From positions 506,166 through 570,165 of the forward strand of contig NZ_BMHO01000001.1 of the NCBI RefSeq assembly GCF_014640975.1: a DNA stretch of 64,000 nucleotides, read 5' to 3'. Below, in pieces: positions 1 to 8,550 of the stretch. Origin of the DNA: Microbacterium faecale. Its GTDB lineage: Bacteria > Actinomycetota > Actinomycetes > Actinomycetales > Microbacteriaceae. The stretch's first letter is position 1. The number at the start of each line of letters is the position of its first letter. Under the pieces are notes generated by a model that was not told where the DNA came from, did no database searches, and worked only from the letters and a program-made list of their open reading frames with translations. The position numbers and the translations under genes are program-made.

Positions 1-883
1 CGATGTTGCCGCTCACGGGCGAGTCCTCAGCCTCGAGCGTGCCCGTCGCGGCCGTGGAGTCGTACCACATGGCGACGTTGCCCTGCTGGAGGTTCGTGAG
101 GCACTCGGTGTAGCCAGCCTGCGCCGATCCCGAGGGTCCGTGCTCGCGGACGAGGTCGACGTAGAACTGGACGGCCTCCGTGAATTCCGGCGCGTCGACC
201 TGGGCGTTCCAATCCTCGTCGAACCACGTGCCGCCGAAGGTGTTCACGACCGTTGTCAGCGGGGCGAAGATCTGGCCCCAGCCGGGCAGGCCGCGAAGGC
301 AGATGCCGCTCATGCCGGACTCCGCCCCGTCGACGTCGGCCGCGAGCTGCGCGACCTCGTCCCAGGTCGGGTTCTCCGGCATCGTCAGGCCGGCCTCGTC
401 GAAGACGTCGGTGCGGTACATGAGGAACGAGCCCTCGCCGTAGAACGGCTGCCCGTAGATGTCGCCATCGACGGTGAGCGACTCTGCCATCGGCGCGAGG
501 ATGTCGTCTTGGTCAAAGTCGGCGTCGGGGGTCATCGGGCTGAGCCAGCCGTTGCGCGCGTAGGTCGGGATCTCGTAGTTCGACAGCGACGCGACGTCGT
601 ACTGTCCGGCCTGCGATGAGAACTCCTGCCCGATCCGCGCGCGCACCTCGTTCTCCGGCAGGATCGTGTAGTTCACCGTGATGCCCGTTTCGGCAGTGAA
701 GTGGTCGGCCGTGAGGCGCTGCAAGTCCTCCATCTGCGGGTTGTTCACCATCAGCACGTTGACCTCGTCACCTCCTCCTCCGCCGCCTCCGCCTCCGCCG
801 GCGCCGGCGCACGCCGTCAGCGCGAGCGCACCCGTGGCAACTGCCGCGACGAACGCGGTGCGAGTTGTCCTGCTGCGATTCAT
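1..883 (-). CDS. CUT1-type sugar/polyol ABC transporter substrate-binding lipoprotein (partial, C-terminus cut by window edge)
   Basis: Extracytoplasmic binding lipoprotein of an ABC importer, likely for a polyol or sugar. The reading frame starts at ATG 883 and is open to the window edge, giving about 294 residues. Residues 1-24 form a signal peptide ending in a lipobox (LTAC, Cys25), followed by a run of nine glycines and a solute-binding fold of the family-1 type (MalE/SmoE-like: YDVASLSNYEIPTYARNGWL, later a GQPFYGEGSFLMYRTDVFDEAG stretch seen in pieces). It is divergent from a SorC-type regulator at 1083 with palindromic operators between them, an arrangement known for sorbitol/mannitol (Smo) type systems. 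The permease genes would lie left of the window. The substrate is inferred from family and context only. Confidence 0.85.
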   Translation of the reverse strand, partial: MNRSRTTRTAFVAAVATGALALTACAGAGGGGGGGGGGDEVNVLMVNNPQMEDLQRLTADHFTAETGITVNYTILPENEVRARIGQEFSSQAGQYDVASLSNYEIPTYARNGWLSPMTPDADFDQDDILAPMAESLTVDGDIYGQPFYGEGSFLMYRTDVFDEAGLTMPENPTWDEVAQLAADVDGAESGMSGICLRGLPGWGQIFAPLTTVVNTFGGTWFDEDWNAQVDAPEFTEAVQFYVDLVREHGPSGSAQAGYTECLTNLQQGNVAMWYDSTAATGTLEAEDSPVSGNI

Positions 884-960
884 GTCCTGAGCTCCTCGTC
901 TGTGAGGGTCTATGCGAAGCCCGGCTTCGCTGCCGTCATCAAGGGATTCGAGTGATTGGT

Positions 961-1018
961 GCACATATGAGCGGGGGTGCTCATGTGAGATATCGTGGCA
1001 TGGACTGCTCATGTGCGC
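961..1018. promoter_or_regulatory. Three SorC-type operator-like palindromes
   Basis: Three 12-bp related sites lie between the divergent binding-protein and regulator genes: GCACATATGAGC (961-972), GCTCATGTGAGA (979-990) and GCTCATGTGCGC (1007-1018). The same motif in perfect palindromic form, GCTCATATGAGC, stands in front of the second SorC-type gene at 56282. Binding by the adjacent regulator is inferred. Confidence 0.55.
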
Positions 1019-1082
1019 AAGGGGTATCATCTGAGCAGCCTGCCGCTCGCCGGTGGGAACGATCCGGCACGAAGGCAGGTTC

Positions 1083-2012
1083 ATGACCGCGAGTACGTCC
1101 GCACGACACCGTCGTCTGCTCGTGCAGCTCGCGCGCGCGTACTACGTCGAGCGTCTCTCGAAGGTGCAGATCGCGAACGAGTTCGGGCTGAGCCGTTTCC
1201 AGGTCGCGCGCATGCTCGACGAAGCGCACGACGCTGGCGTCATCACGATCACGATCGAGTCGGGCGAGGCGACGGGTGACGACCGGGCCACCGAACTCGC
1301 GACCCGCCTCGGCGTCCGCTCGGTCATCATCGTCGACGAGACCTCGCGCGACGTCGCCACCACGATGGGCCGCGCCGCGCTCCGGTTCGTCGACGCGCAG
1401 GCCAAGCCCGGCCAGCGGATCGGGATCTCGTGGTCACGCACCCTCGATGCCGCCGCAGACTTCGTCCCCACGCTGCCACGCAGCACCGTCGTGCAGCTCG
1501 CGGGCGCACTGCAGCTCGGCGACGAGCCACCGCGACAGGAGACGTTCACGCGGCTGGGCCAGGATCCGGCCGTGCACGTCACGCGCCTGTACGCGCCGCT
1601 ACTGGTCACCGCGGCCGAGACGGCCGACGACCTGCGCGCACTGCCCGAGATCAGCGGGGCCCTCGCCGCGGCCGACGCCCTCGACCTCGCGATCGTGTCG
1701 ATCGGTGCGTGGGAGGGGGAGCTCTCGTCTGTCCGCCTCAAGTGCACGCCCGAGCAGCGACGCGAGGCCGCCGACGCTGGCGCGGTGGCCGAGATCTCCG
1801 GCCGGCTCGTCGCCGCCGACGGGTCGCCGGTCGAGACGATCAACGATCGCGTCATCGCCGTCACGCTGGATCAGCTGCGCGACGCCGGCACGACCGTCGG
1901 CGTCGCGCACGGCAAAGCGCGTGCGCCGGCCGTACGCGCAGCCGCGGCGGCGGGCGTGATCGACGTGATGCTCATCGACGACGCGCTCGCGACCGCGCTG
2001 TCCGAGGCGTAG
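1083..2012 (+). CDS. SorC/DeoR-family sugar-binding transcriptional regulator
   Basis: Cytoplasmic DNA-binding regulator expected to sense a phosphorylated sugar or polyol and control the divergent binding-protein operon. The 309-residue product has an N-terminal helix-turn-helix (about residues 27-48, VQIANEFGLSRFQVARMLDE) and a C-terminal SorC sugar-binding domain (about 60-305). The ATG at 1083 is chosen because a purine-rich GAAGGCAGG lies just upstream; a GTG at 1053 is in frame but would overlap the likely promoter. It is a paralogue of the regulator at 56282 (shared LSRF-VARMLD HTH core), and both have similar palindromes upstream. Confidence 0.85.
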   Translation: MTASTSARHRRLLVQLARAYYVERLSKVQIANEFGLSRFQVARMLDEAHDAGVITITIESGEATGDDRATELATRLGVRSVIIVDETSRDVATTMGRAALRFVDAQAKPGQRIGISWSRTLDAAADFVPTLPRSTVVQLAGALQLGDEPPRQETFTRLGQDPAVHVTRLYAPLLVTAAETADDLRALPEISGALAAADALDLAIVSIGAWEGELSSVRLKCTPEQRREAADAGAVAEISGRLVAADGSPVETINDRVIAVTLDQLRDAGTTVGVAHGKARAPAVRAAAAAGVIDVMLIDDALATALSEA

Positions 2013-2026
2013 CCCCGCCGAACGCA

Positions 2027-3571
2027 CTACGTGTCGTACGGCTTCGTGAGCGGGTGCGGGTCGTCCGACTCCGCGACCGCATCCTCGTGCTCGACATCGT
2101 ACTGCGGCGCGTCGACCGGCTCGGTGCGCACCACCTCGAACGCCGCCGTGCCGCCCGCCGCCGACACCGGACGCGCCTTGGAGCGCATCGTGACGGTGCG
2201 GTTTCCGAGCCGCAAGCGCAGCGGGCTCCCGATCATGATGCCGAACGTCGCCCCCGCGGCGAGCGCGATCCCGATCATGCCGGCGGTGAAGAGCGAATCG
2301 AAGGCTCCGATGAACTGCGCCTGATCGGCGTCGGCGCTCACGAAGCCGAGCAGCCCGAGGAACACCGACGTGCCCGGCACCATCGGAATCATCGCGGCCG
2401 TCGTCACCGCGATCGACGGGACCGAGAGCCGGTCGGCGACGACGGATCCGACGAAGCTCGCCACGAGCGCGCCGCCGAACACGGCACCCGCATACGGCAC
2501 CCCCGAGATCGAACTCAGCACGTACCAACCCGCCCACGCCAGGGCGCCGAGGGCCGCGCTGACGAGGATGATGCTGATACCGGATCCGTTCAGTACCGCG
2601 ACTGCGGCCGCGATCAGCATCGCGCCCGCCACGTGCCCAAGGGGCGGCCCGAACGCGAGCACCTCGCGCGGCATCTCGAGTCCGATCCCCAGCTGACGGG
2701 CCGCCTCGAGCCCCACGATGATCCCGACCACGAGGCCCATCGTCATCACGGCGATGTCCAGGATCCGGCCGCCCGCCGTCAGCGAGAAGCCGTCGATCGC
2801 GTCCTGCGCGGCTCCGACGACAGCGAGCCCGGCGAGCATCATCACGATGCCTGAAGAGACGAGGACGGAGGGCCGCACCGCCGCGAGGGCGTCGACGCCG
2901 TTGGATGCGAGGGCGAGCACACACACGGCGAACGCGACGAGGACGAGACCGCCTGCGGCCTGGGTGAAGAAGATCGGGACCCGCAGCCGCACAAGCCCGA
3001 GCTGCGTGAGGGCGACAAGGAGGGAAGCGACGAAGACGATCACGAGCGTCAGCCATCCGGCGCCGTACATGAGCGCGATCGCGATGCCGAGCATCGCCTG
3101 CACCCCCACCATCACGACGTTGCTGTACATGAAGGGGGTGCGGCGGATCCGCTGGAAGTCGCTGATCGCCTCGTCGAGCGGCATGCCGGACTCGACGTCG
3201 TTGACGAGGCCCTGTAGTCGCTGCAGCTTCGCATGATCGGGCGCCGCCGACCGCACCACGCGCATCAGCGTGATCGGATCGCCGGACCCGGCGCGGTGGT
3301 CCGAGAGAATCACCGAGTTGAACGTGACGTTGACGTGCACGCTCTTGAGCCCGTACGCGTTCGTGATGCGCAGGGCCGCGAGCGTGACCTCTTTCGCGCT
3401 CGCGCCGATCGACAGCATCACCTCGGCGACGCGCATCGCGAGGTCGATGATCCTCTGCGCGAGCCGGTCGTCGATGATCGGCAGCTGCTCGGTCATGTTC
3501 CGGCGCGCGGGGTCGTTCCAGAGAACGCGCTTCAGCCCGCCGAGTACGCGGCGGTGTCGCCGGTCACTCAT
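2027..3571 (-). CDS. Threonine/serine exporter family protein (ThrE-like)
   Basis: Inner-membrane protein of the ThrE family, which exports threonine and serine in corynebacteria. The 514-residue product has a soluble N-terminal part typical of the ThrE/DUF1212 domain (about 30-270, with [18 protein letters not shown] and NAYGL) and a C-terminal ThrE_2-type membrane domain, about ten hydrophobic segments in all. The length matches the family. Its start overlaps the stop of the upstream gene (4637-3564) by 8 bp, so the two are probably co-transcribed. An in-frame ATG 25 codons later (3496) is an alternative start. The hydrophilic tail ends near [13 protein letters not shown]. Transport substrate is assumed from the family. 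Confidence 0.85.
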   Translation of the reverse strand: MSDRRHRRVLGGLKRVLWNDPARRNMTEQLPIIDDRLAQRIIDLAMRVAEVMLSIGASAKEVTLAALRITNAYGLKSVHVNVTFNSVILSDHRAGSGDPITLMRVVRSAAPDHAKLQRLQGLVNDVESGMPLDEAISDFQRIRRTPFMYSNVVMVGVQAMLGIAIALMYGAGWLTLVIVFVASLLVALTQLGLVRLRVPIFFTQAAGGLVLVAFAVCVLALASNGVDALAAVRPSVLVSSGIVMMLAGLAVVGAAQDAIDGFSLTAGGRILDIAVMTMGLVVGIIVGLEAARQLGIGLEMPREVLAFGPPLGHVAGAMLIAAAVAVLNGSGISIILVSAALGALAWAGWYVLSSISGVPYAGAVFGGALVASFVGSVVADRLSVPSIAVTTAAMIPMVPGTSVFLGLLGFVSADADQAQFIGAFDSLFTAGMIGIALAAGATFGIMIGSPLRLRLGNRTVTMRSKARPVSAAGGTAAFEVVRTEPVDAPQYDVEHEDAVAESDDPHPLTKPYDT

Positions 3572-4637
3572 CGCCCCACTCTCCCGTGTCGAGGAACGTC
3601 TCCATACGCGCGTGGTGCGGCGCGAGGTCGAATCCTTGCTGGCGGATCCACTCGTCGTCGTAGTACGTATTCGCGTACCGCTCGCCGCCGTCGCAGATCA
3701 GTGTGACGACGGATCCGCGCTCGCCACGCGCGCGCATCTCGGCGATCAGGCCGAACGCGCCGTAGAGGTTCGTGCCGGTCGAGCCGCCCGCCCAGTGCCG
3801 CGTGCGTTCGCGCAGCAGCCGGATCGCCGCGATGGACGCGGCGTCGGGAACGCGGATCATGTGGTCGATCACGCTCGGCACGAACGACGGCTCGATGCGG
3901 GGGCGGCCGATGCCCTCGATGCGGCTCGGCATGCCGGTGGCGTAGTCGGGAGCCCCGGTCTCCCAGCCGCCGAAGAAGGCCGAGTTCTCGGGGTCGACGA
4001 CCGCGACGCGCGTCGGGTAACGGCGATAGCGCACGTACCGGCCGAAGGTGGCCGAGGTGCCCCCGGTTCCGGCACCCACGACGATCCAGGAGGGAAGCGG
4101 TGACCGCTCCCGCTCGAGCTGGGCGAAAACGCTTTCGGCGATGTTGTTATTGCCCCGCCAGTCTGTCGCGCGTTCGGCGAACGTGAACTGGTCGAGGTAG
4201 TGACCGCCGCACTCCGCCGCCAGACGCTCGGCCTCCGAGTACATCTCCGGCGGCGCATCGACGAAGTGGCAGCGACCGCCCCAGAACTCGATGAGCTCGA
4301 TCTTCTCGGGGCTCGTCGACCGCGGCACGACCGTGACGAACTCGAGGCCCAGCATGCGCGCGAAGTACGCCTCGCTGACCGCCGTGGATCCACTCGACGC
4401 CTCGACGAGGACGGTGTCGGGACCGATGTGGCCGTTCACGAGCCCGAAGAGCATGAGCGAACGTGCCAGGCGATGCTTGAGGGATCCCGTCGGATGCACC
4501 GACTCGTCCTTCAGGTACAGGTCGATGCCCCACTCCGCGGGGAGCGGGAAGACGTGCAGGTGGGTGTCGGCGCTGCGGTTCGCGTCGGCCTCGATCAGGC
4601 CGATCGCATCGTTCACCCACGCCCGACGATCGCTCAT
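3564..4637 (-). CDS. PLP-dependent cysteine synthase/desulfhydrase family protein (Cds1-like)
   Basis: Cytoplasmic fold-type II PLP enzyme, 357 residues. The likely Schiff-base lysine is Lys54 in [11 protein letters not shown]; the substrate loop is SSGSTA (about 81-86) and the phosphate-binding glycine loop is [12 protein letters not shown] (about residue 190). The long HPTGSLKHR motif and length resemble mycobacterial Cds1 (Rv3684), an L-cysteine desulfhydrase, more than biosynthetic CysK. The gene overlaps the downstream ThrE-like exporter by 8 bp, suggesting a joint role in amino-acid (cysteine/serine/threonine) homeostasis. Whether it degrades or makes cysteine cannot be decided from sequence. 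Confidence 0.85.
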   Translation of the reverse strand: MSDRRAWVNDAIGLIEADANRSADTHLHVFPLPAEWGIDLYLKDESVHPTGSLKHRLARSLMLFGLVNGHIGPDTVLVEASSGSTAVSEAYFARMLGLEFVTVVPRSTSPEKIELIEFWGGRCHFVDAPPEMYSEAERLAAECGGHYLDQFTFAERATDWRGNNNIAESVFAQLERERSPLPSWIVVGAGTGGTSATFGRYVRYRRYPTRVAVVDPENSAFFGGWETGAPDYATGMPSRIEGIGRPRIEPSFVPSVIDHMIRVPDAASIAAIRLLRERTRHWAGGSTGTNLYGAFGLIAEMRARGERGSVVTLICDGGERYANTYYDDEWIRQQGFDLAPHHARMETFLDTGEWGDE

Positions 4638-4668
4638 ACCTCGAGCGTAGTTGCCGAGCGGGCCGCCT

Positions 4669-5445
4669 TCAGGTGGTGATCAGCAGGTCGTAGGCGAGTT
4701 TGAGGGCGAGCGCCGCCACGACCGCGACGAACACGACGCGCACGAAACGGTTCCCGCGCGAGAGGGCCATACGCGCGCCGAGGTATCCACCGACGAGGTT
4801 CGCTACGCCCACCGCAATGCCAAGCGGCCAGAGCACATGTCCGGCAGGGATGAAGAAGATCAACGCCCCGAGATTGGTGCAGAGATTCGCGATCTTTCCG
4901 AGCGCCGACGCGGGCATGAAGGCGTACCCGAGCACGCTCACGATGAGAATCACGAAGAAGGATCCGGTGCCCGGGCCGAGCGCGCCGTCGTAGACGCCGA
5001 CAACCGCGCCGATCGCGCCCGCGGCCGTCGCGTGCCGCCACCCATGCCAGCGACGACGGGCGTGCACGCCGAGCTTCGGCTTGAGGACCGTGAACGTTCC
5101 CACGCCGATGAGCACGACGAGGATGATCGGCGTGAAGGCCTGCGCAGGGATCGACGCGGCGATGATCGCGCCGACGATCGCCCCCGCGAGCGCCGTGCCC
5201 GCGAGCGGCAGCGCGGTCATCGGATCCGGTCTCACCCGCCGCGCGTACGTAACGGCGGCGACCGACGTGCCCATGATGCTCGCGATCTTGTTCGTCGCGA
5301 GCGCCTGCAGCGGCGCGATTCCCGGCACGAGCATCAGCGCCGGCAGCTGGATGAGTCCGCCGCCACCGACGACCGCGTCGACCCACCCCGCGATGAGGCC
5401 CGCGCCGATCAGCAGCACGAGGGTGATCAGGTCGATATCCGGCAC
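4669..5445 (-). CDS. Sulfite exporter TauE/SafE family permease
   Basis: Polytopic membrane protein of the TSUP family, which moves sulfur-containing or other small organic anions. It has the family's N-terminal glycine-rich motif ([19 protein letters not shown]) repeated in weaker form in the second half ([15 protein letters not shown]), and about eight hydrophobic segments. The GTG at 5445 is preferred because the protein then begins [15 protein letters not shown], as in homologues, and a TACACT -10-like box lies 7 nt upstream (leaderless pattern); a GTG at 5490 is an in-frame alternative. It lies 31 bp beyond the start of the Cds1-like gene on the same strand. A link with sulfur metabolism is inferred from that neighbour. 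Confidence 0.88.
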   Translation of the reverse strand: MPDIDLITLVLLIGAGLIAGWVDAVVGGGGLIQLPALMLVPGIAPLQALATNKIASIMGTSVAAVTYARRVRPDPMTALPLAGTALAGAIVGAIIAASIPAQAFTPIILVVLIGVGTFTVLKPKLGVHARRRWHGWRHATAAGAIGAVVGVYDGALGPGTGSFFVILIVSVLGYAFMPASALGKIANLCTNLGALIFFIPAGHVLWPLGIAVGVANLVGGYLGARMALSRGNRFVRVVFVAVVAALALKLAYDLLITT

Positions 5446-5572
5446 CAGGCGAGTGTATTCCCGGTGCCCGAGCGGCGCTGATGTCGGCACATCGTCGCCC
5501 TCGTGATTGTCGGGTATCTGCGGGTGACGCCGGCGTGCAACAATATGCGCACCACGACCGGGAGCTCTTCAG

Positions 5573-6586
5573 ATGATCGTTTACGCTGCCAGCACCGACT
5601 CGTCCGAAGGAGTCATGTGGCTCGTCTTCGTCGCCGTCATCGCGATTGTCATCGCCGGCGTGGTCTTCCGCGCATGGCGTGAGGGCAAGAGGATCCGTGC
5701 GACCAGGGAACAGCACGCGGCATCCGAGGCAGCGGCGCTCGCTGAGCATCACCGACCCCGCTGGTCGCCGGACGCTGACGCATTCGGCTCCCGGTACGTC
5801 GATTGGGGTGTCGCCGTCGGTGCGCCGTTCGCGCTCTGCCGCGGAGCCGACCAGGATCGGCTGACGTTCGGCGACCCGCAGGAGGAGCGCCAGATCCTCG
5901 CCGAGGCGTGGGGAGTGACCGATCGCTCCAGCATGCTGCAGGCGATCTTCGACCTGCTGCTGTCGGGCCACCGTGACGACTTCGCCGGGGAGATCGCACG
6001 CTGGAGCGCGCTGAGCGACGACGAATGGAACGCGCTCGAGGTGGACCTGCGCAACGCCGCCAAGCACTCCGTCGACGCCACTGAGGCGCTGTGGCGCGCA
6101 CGTCGGGTGCGCGCCGACGATCGCGGTATTCGATCCGTCGACTTCCTGGCGTGGGATTTCGTGCGTCTCGCCATGATCGTGCGGGCTGGCGCGACGGCGG
6201 GATACCTCTCCGAGTCCGAAGCCGCCGACGTCCTTGTCATGATCTCCGAAGACCTCCGCGAGCACTACGGATCCTGGGAGGAGCTGGGCGAGTCGTTCCG
6301 ACTCGGCCGTTGGTACTGGAACTCGCAGGGCGGCGAGAACGAAGCGCAGATGGACGCCCATGACCTGAGCCGCCAGGAGGTCCTCACCTCGTTAGCGAGC
6401 CCGTGGGCGCGAGTCGCCTGGGACATGCCGCTGCCGGCATCCCGGATGCTGTTCGTCGACGCACTGCGCGACGACGGCGTGTACGCGCCGGATCCGGGCG
6501 AGTACCTCGAACCGGGCGAGCCCGTCTGGTCGAAGCGCATCCACGACGCGCTGCGGCAGCGCGAACTGGCCGACGACGACCGCTGA
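5573..6586 (+). CDS. DUF1266 domain-containing membrane-anchored protein
   Basis: Protein of unknown function, 337 residues. One N-terminal transmembrane segment (about 14-33, WLVFVAVIAIVIAGVVF) is followed by a charged stretch and a soluble DUF1266-type domain (about 80-310) showing the family's W-rich blocks: ILAEAWGVTDRSS, LAWDFVRLAMIVRAGATAGYLSE and GSWEELGESFRLGRWYWN. The topology suggests a cytoplasmic domain held at the membrane. The ATG follows a GGGAGCT ribosome-binding site. A shorter paralogue begins 5 bp after its stop, so the pair forms an operon. DUF1266 proteins have no established biochemical role that I can cite. Confidence 0.7.
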   Translation: MIVYAASTDSSEGVMWLVFVAVIAIVIAGVVFRAWREGKRIRATREQHAASEAAALAEHHRPRWSPDADAFGSRYVDWGVAVGAPFALCRGADQDRLTFGDPQEERQILAEAWGVTDRSSMLQAIFDLLLSGHRDDFAGEIARWSALSDDEWNALEVDLRNAAKHSVDATEALWRARRVRADDRGIRSVDFLAWDFVRLAMIVRAGATAGYLSESEAADVLVMISEDLREHYGSWEELGESFRLGRWYWNSQGGENEAQMDAHDLSRQEVLTSLASPWARVAWDMPLPASRMLFVDALRDDGVYAPDPGEYLEPGEPVWSKRIHDALRQRELADDDR

Positions 6587-6591
6587 TCCCG

Positions 6592-7248
6592 ATGGCCTGG
6601 ATCCCTCGCCCGCGCGGCGACTTCGACGTGACGACGTTCGTCATCGTGCTCGGGATCCTCGCCGTCTGCCTGCTCGTGCTCTGGTGGTACCGCCGGAAAA
6701 AGCGCAACGATCCCGACCGCGGCGGCCCCGGATACGTCGCGACCGCCACATTCGTACCGACGGCGCCAGCGCCGGATCCGAACCCTCTCAGCGATGACGA
6801 ACGGTGGCTGCTCGGATTCGCGGCGCCGCGGGTCGTGTTCGAAGGGCTCGATGCGAAGCGATGGGATCTCGGAGGAGGCGCGGCAGCGTCAACGTCCGCG
6901 GGAGAAGAGGCGTGGGAGCGCCTCGCAGACGAGCTCACGCGCACCACGTCGTGGGACCTGTCACGGGTCCGCCTCGCAGCCAATCTCGAGGGCGCGACGT
7001 CCGCGCAAGATCGTGCATTCGCCGCGGTCGAGCTCGCCTGGTGGATCCGGGCGGGCGTCGCGACCGGTCACCTCACGGAGTCCTCGGCGCGCGACGAGAC
7101 CCACGGCCTCGCGGAGTCGCTTCGACACGACGCGGACGATTGGCTCGCCTTCGGCGACCTGCTCGGCGATCACGAGAACATGGCGCGGGCGCACACGCTT
7201 TACCGTCCGGGCGCCCCCTGGTCGGATCCGCAGTGGCCGCGGCCATAG
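6592..7248 (+). CDS. Second DUF1266-like membrane-anchored protein
   Basis: Unknown function, 218 residues. One transmembrane segment near the N-terminus (VIVLGILAVCLLVLWWY, about 16-33) is followed by basic residues (RRKKR) and a soluble domain related to the preceding gene: LSDDERWLLGF, then AFAAVELAWWIRAGVATGHLTESSARD and DDWLAFGDLLGDHENMARAHTLY, which align with the two most conserved blocks of the upstream protein. It lacks the C-terminal part present in the neighbour. The start at 6592 places the membrane segment at the N-terminus; the frame stays open upstream but only inside the preceding gene. Probably a diverged tandem duplicate. Confidence 0.65.
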   Translation: MAWIPRPRGDFDVTTFVIVLGILAVCLLVLWWYRRKKRNDPDRGGPGYVATATFVPTAPAPDPNPLSDDERWLLGFAAPRVVFEGLDAKRWDLGGGAAASTSAGEEAWERLADELTRTTSWDLSRVRLAANLEGATSAQDRAFAAVELAWWIRAGVATGHLTESSARDETHGLAESLRHDADDWLAFGDLLGDHENMARAHTLYRPGAPWSDPQWPRP

Positions 7249-7311
7249 CCGGCGACGAGCCGTCTGTCGAGGGATCGGCGTCCGTAACGCGCGACGATCT
7301 GCAGCGTTCAC

Positions 7312-7340
7312 TTCCCACCAGCGACGACGCGCGATATAAT
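7312..7340 (+). promoter_or_regulatory. Probable sigma-70-type promoter of the SRPBCC-tetR-hydrolase cassette
   Basis: A consensus -10 box TATAAT (7335-7340) stands 17 bp after a weak -35-like TTCCCA (7312-7317). An A/T-rich consensus box stands out in this GC-rich genome. Transcription would start near 7347, inside the adjacent inverted repeat. Confidence 0.55.
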
Positions 7341-7355
7341 AGAGAGATGTCTCTA
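7340..7355. promoter_or_regulatory. Inverted repeat overlapping the promoter, candidate TetR operator
   Basis: TAGAGA-GATG-TCTCTA is a perfect 6-bp inverted repeat with a 4-bp spacer that starts at the last base of the -10 box and covers the predicted transcription start. A TetR-family gene lies second in the cassette, so autorepression is likely by analogy. Confidence 0.55.
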
Positions 7356-7379
7356 AAATGTTCGAGTGGAGGTGGCTCC

Positions 7380-7961
7380 GTGTCGTCTGCGTCGTTCGGG
7401 CGGTTGCCGTGGGTGTGGAGCGAATCCGTGGCGCTCGATCCGCCTGTCGTATTGCGCGAGAGCGGGGGCGTGCGGACGGCAACGCGCGCGGTGGTCACGA
7501 GCGCCGAACCGGAGATGTTGTTCCTGTGGTTGTGTCAGCTGAGGCGTGCGCCATACAGCTATGACTGGATCGACAACTTCGGGAGGCGCAGCCCCCGCAC
7601 GGCGAATCCGGCGTTGCGGGAGCTGGCGATCGGTCAGCGGTTCATGACGATCTTCACCCTCACCGACTACGACTCCGACCGGTCGCTGACCTTGCGGATG
7701 AGACCGGGGTGGCCGACGCGGGCGTTCGGCGCGATCACCGTGCGATACCAGGTCGATCCGCTGCCCGACGATGCGTTGCGACTGAGCGCGGTGCTGTGGA
7801 TGCCGCGGAACGGGCGATGGCTCGGCGGGGCACACCGGTATCTGCTGGCCTGGGGCGACCTGTTGATGATGCGGAAGCAACTGCGGGTGCTGGCTGGGCT
7901 CGCTGAACGCGACACCGTGACAAGGTCGCACGGCGCAGGCATGGGGGTGCGTGGTGGGTAG
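7380..7961 (+). CDS. SRPBCC-like hypothetical protein
   Basis: A 193-residue protein with features of the SRPBCC (START/polyketide cyclase) fold: an early YDWIDNFGRRSP segment, beta-rich middle (GQRFMTIFTLTDYD, LTLRMRPGWPTR, AITVRYQVDPLP) and a C-terminal long helix rich in Leu and Arg. Such proteins often bind hydrophobic ligands; none is assigned here. The GTG at 7380 has a strong GGAGGTGG ribosome-binding site 5 nt upstream; an ATG at 7347 is in frame but lies within the operator and would be leaderless. It overlaps the following tetR gene by 11 bp, giving a regulated three-gene cassette with the hydrolase. Confidence 0.6.
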   Translation: MSSASFGRLPWVWSESVALDPPVVLRESGGVRTATRAVVTSAEPEMLFLWLCQLRRAPYSYDWIDNFGRRSPRTANPALRELAIGQRFMTIFTLTDYDSDRSLTLRMRPGWPTRAFGAITVRYQVDPLPDDALRLSAVLWMPRNGRWLGGAHRYLLAWGDLLMMRKQLRVLAGLAERDTVTRSHGAGMGVRGG

Positions 7962-8550
7962 GACGGCAAAGTACTCCGACCAGCACATCCTCGATGCCGC
8001 GCTTGCCGTGGTTGCGGCAGGGGGTCCGGGGGGTGCGTCGGTGGTCGCGATCGCGAAACACCTCGGTGCGCCGTCGGGATCCGTGTATCACCGCTTCGCC
8101 TCACGCGACCTGATCCTGGCGACCCTGTGGACCAGGACTGTGCGGCGGTTTCAGGAGGGATTCCTCGCCGCGCTCGACAACCCCGCTCCGCTGGCGGCGG
8201 CACGGGCCGCGGTGGCGCACGTGCTGACCTGGAGCGCGGCACACGCGGCCGAGGCGAAGTTGCTGACGCTGTATCGCCGCGAGGACCTCATCGCGTTGTG
8301 GCCGGAAGAACTCGGCGAGGATCTTGCGACCCTCAACGACGGGGTGAAGGGCGCGGTCATTGCTTTTGCCGCTGCGCACTTCGGCAGCGTGGACAATTCC
8401 ACCCTGGGGAGGGCGCAGTTCGCGTTGATCGACATCCCCTATGCCGCAGCCCGCCGCATCATCGATTCCGGCGACCGCGCGCCAGGACTGGAAGAGGCTG
8501 TGGTTGCGGCATCGCTCGCGGCGCTCGGAGCGACGGGAACAGAATCGTGA
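7951..8550 (+). CDS. TetR/AcrR-family transcriptional regulator
   Basis: A 199-residue regulator. The N-terminal TetR helix-turn-helix is clear (about residues 8-52: ILDAALAVVAAGG, then VVAIAKHLGAPSGSVYHRF), followed by an all-helical ligand-binding domain. It starts at GTG 7951 inside the end of the preceding gene and its stop overlaps the hydrolase start by 4 bp (GTGA). The likely target is the inverted repeat at 7340-7355 in front of the cassette. The inducer is unknown; the neighbouring SRPBCC-like protein and hydrolase suggest a hydrophobic or ester compound (inference). Confidence 0.88.
   Translation: MVGRTAKYSDQHILDAALAVVAAGGPGGASVVAIAKHLGAPSGSVYHRFASRDLILATLWTRTVRRFQEGFLAALDNPAPLAAARAAVAHVLTWSAAHAAEAKLLTLYRREDLIALWPEELGEDLATLNDGVKGAVIAFAAAHFGSVDNSTLGRAQFALIDIPYAAARRIIDSGDRAPGLEEAVVAASLAALGATGTES

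Noticed and set aside
4634..6361. 575-codon minus-strand frame across the TauE gene start and the DUF1266 gene
   Set aside because: It is a shadow of two supported genes and contains no domain.
8127..8546. Extension of the hydrolase frame into the tetR gene
   Set aside because: The extension reads Arg/Gly-rich shadow sequence; the GTG at 8547 in a 4-bp overlap with tetR gives the normal alpha/beta hydrolase start.
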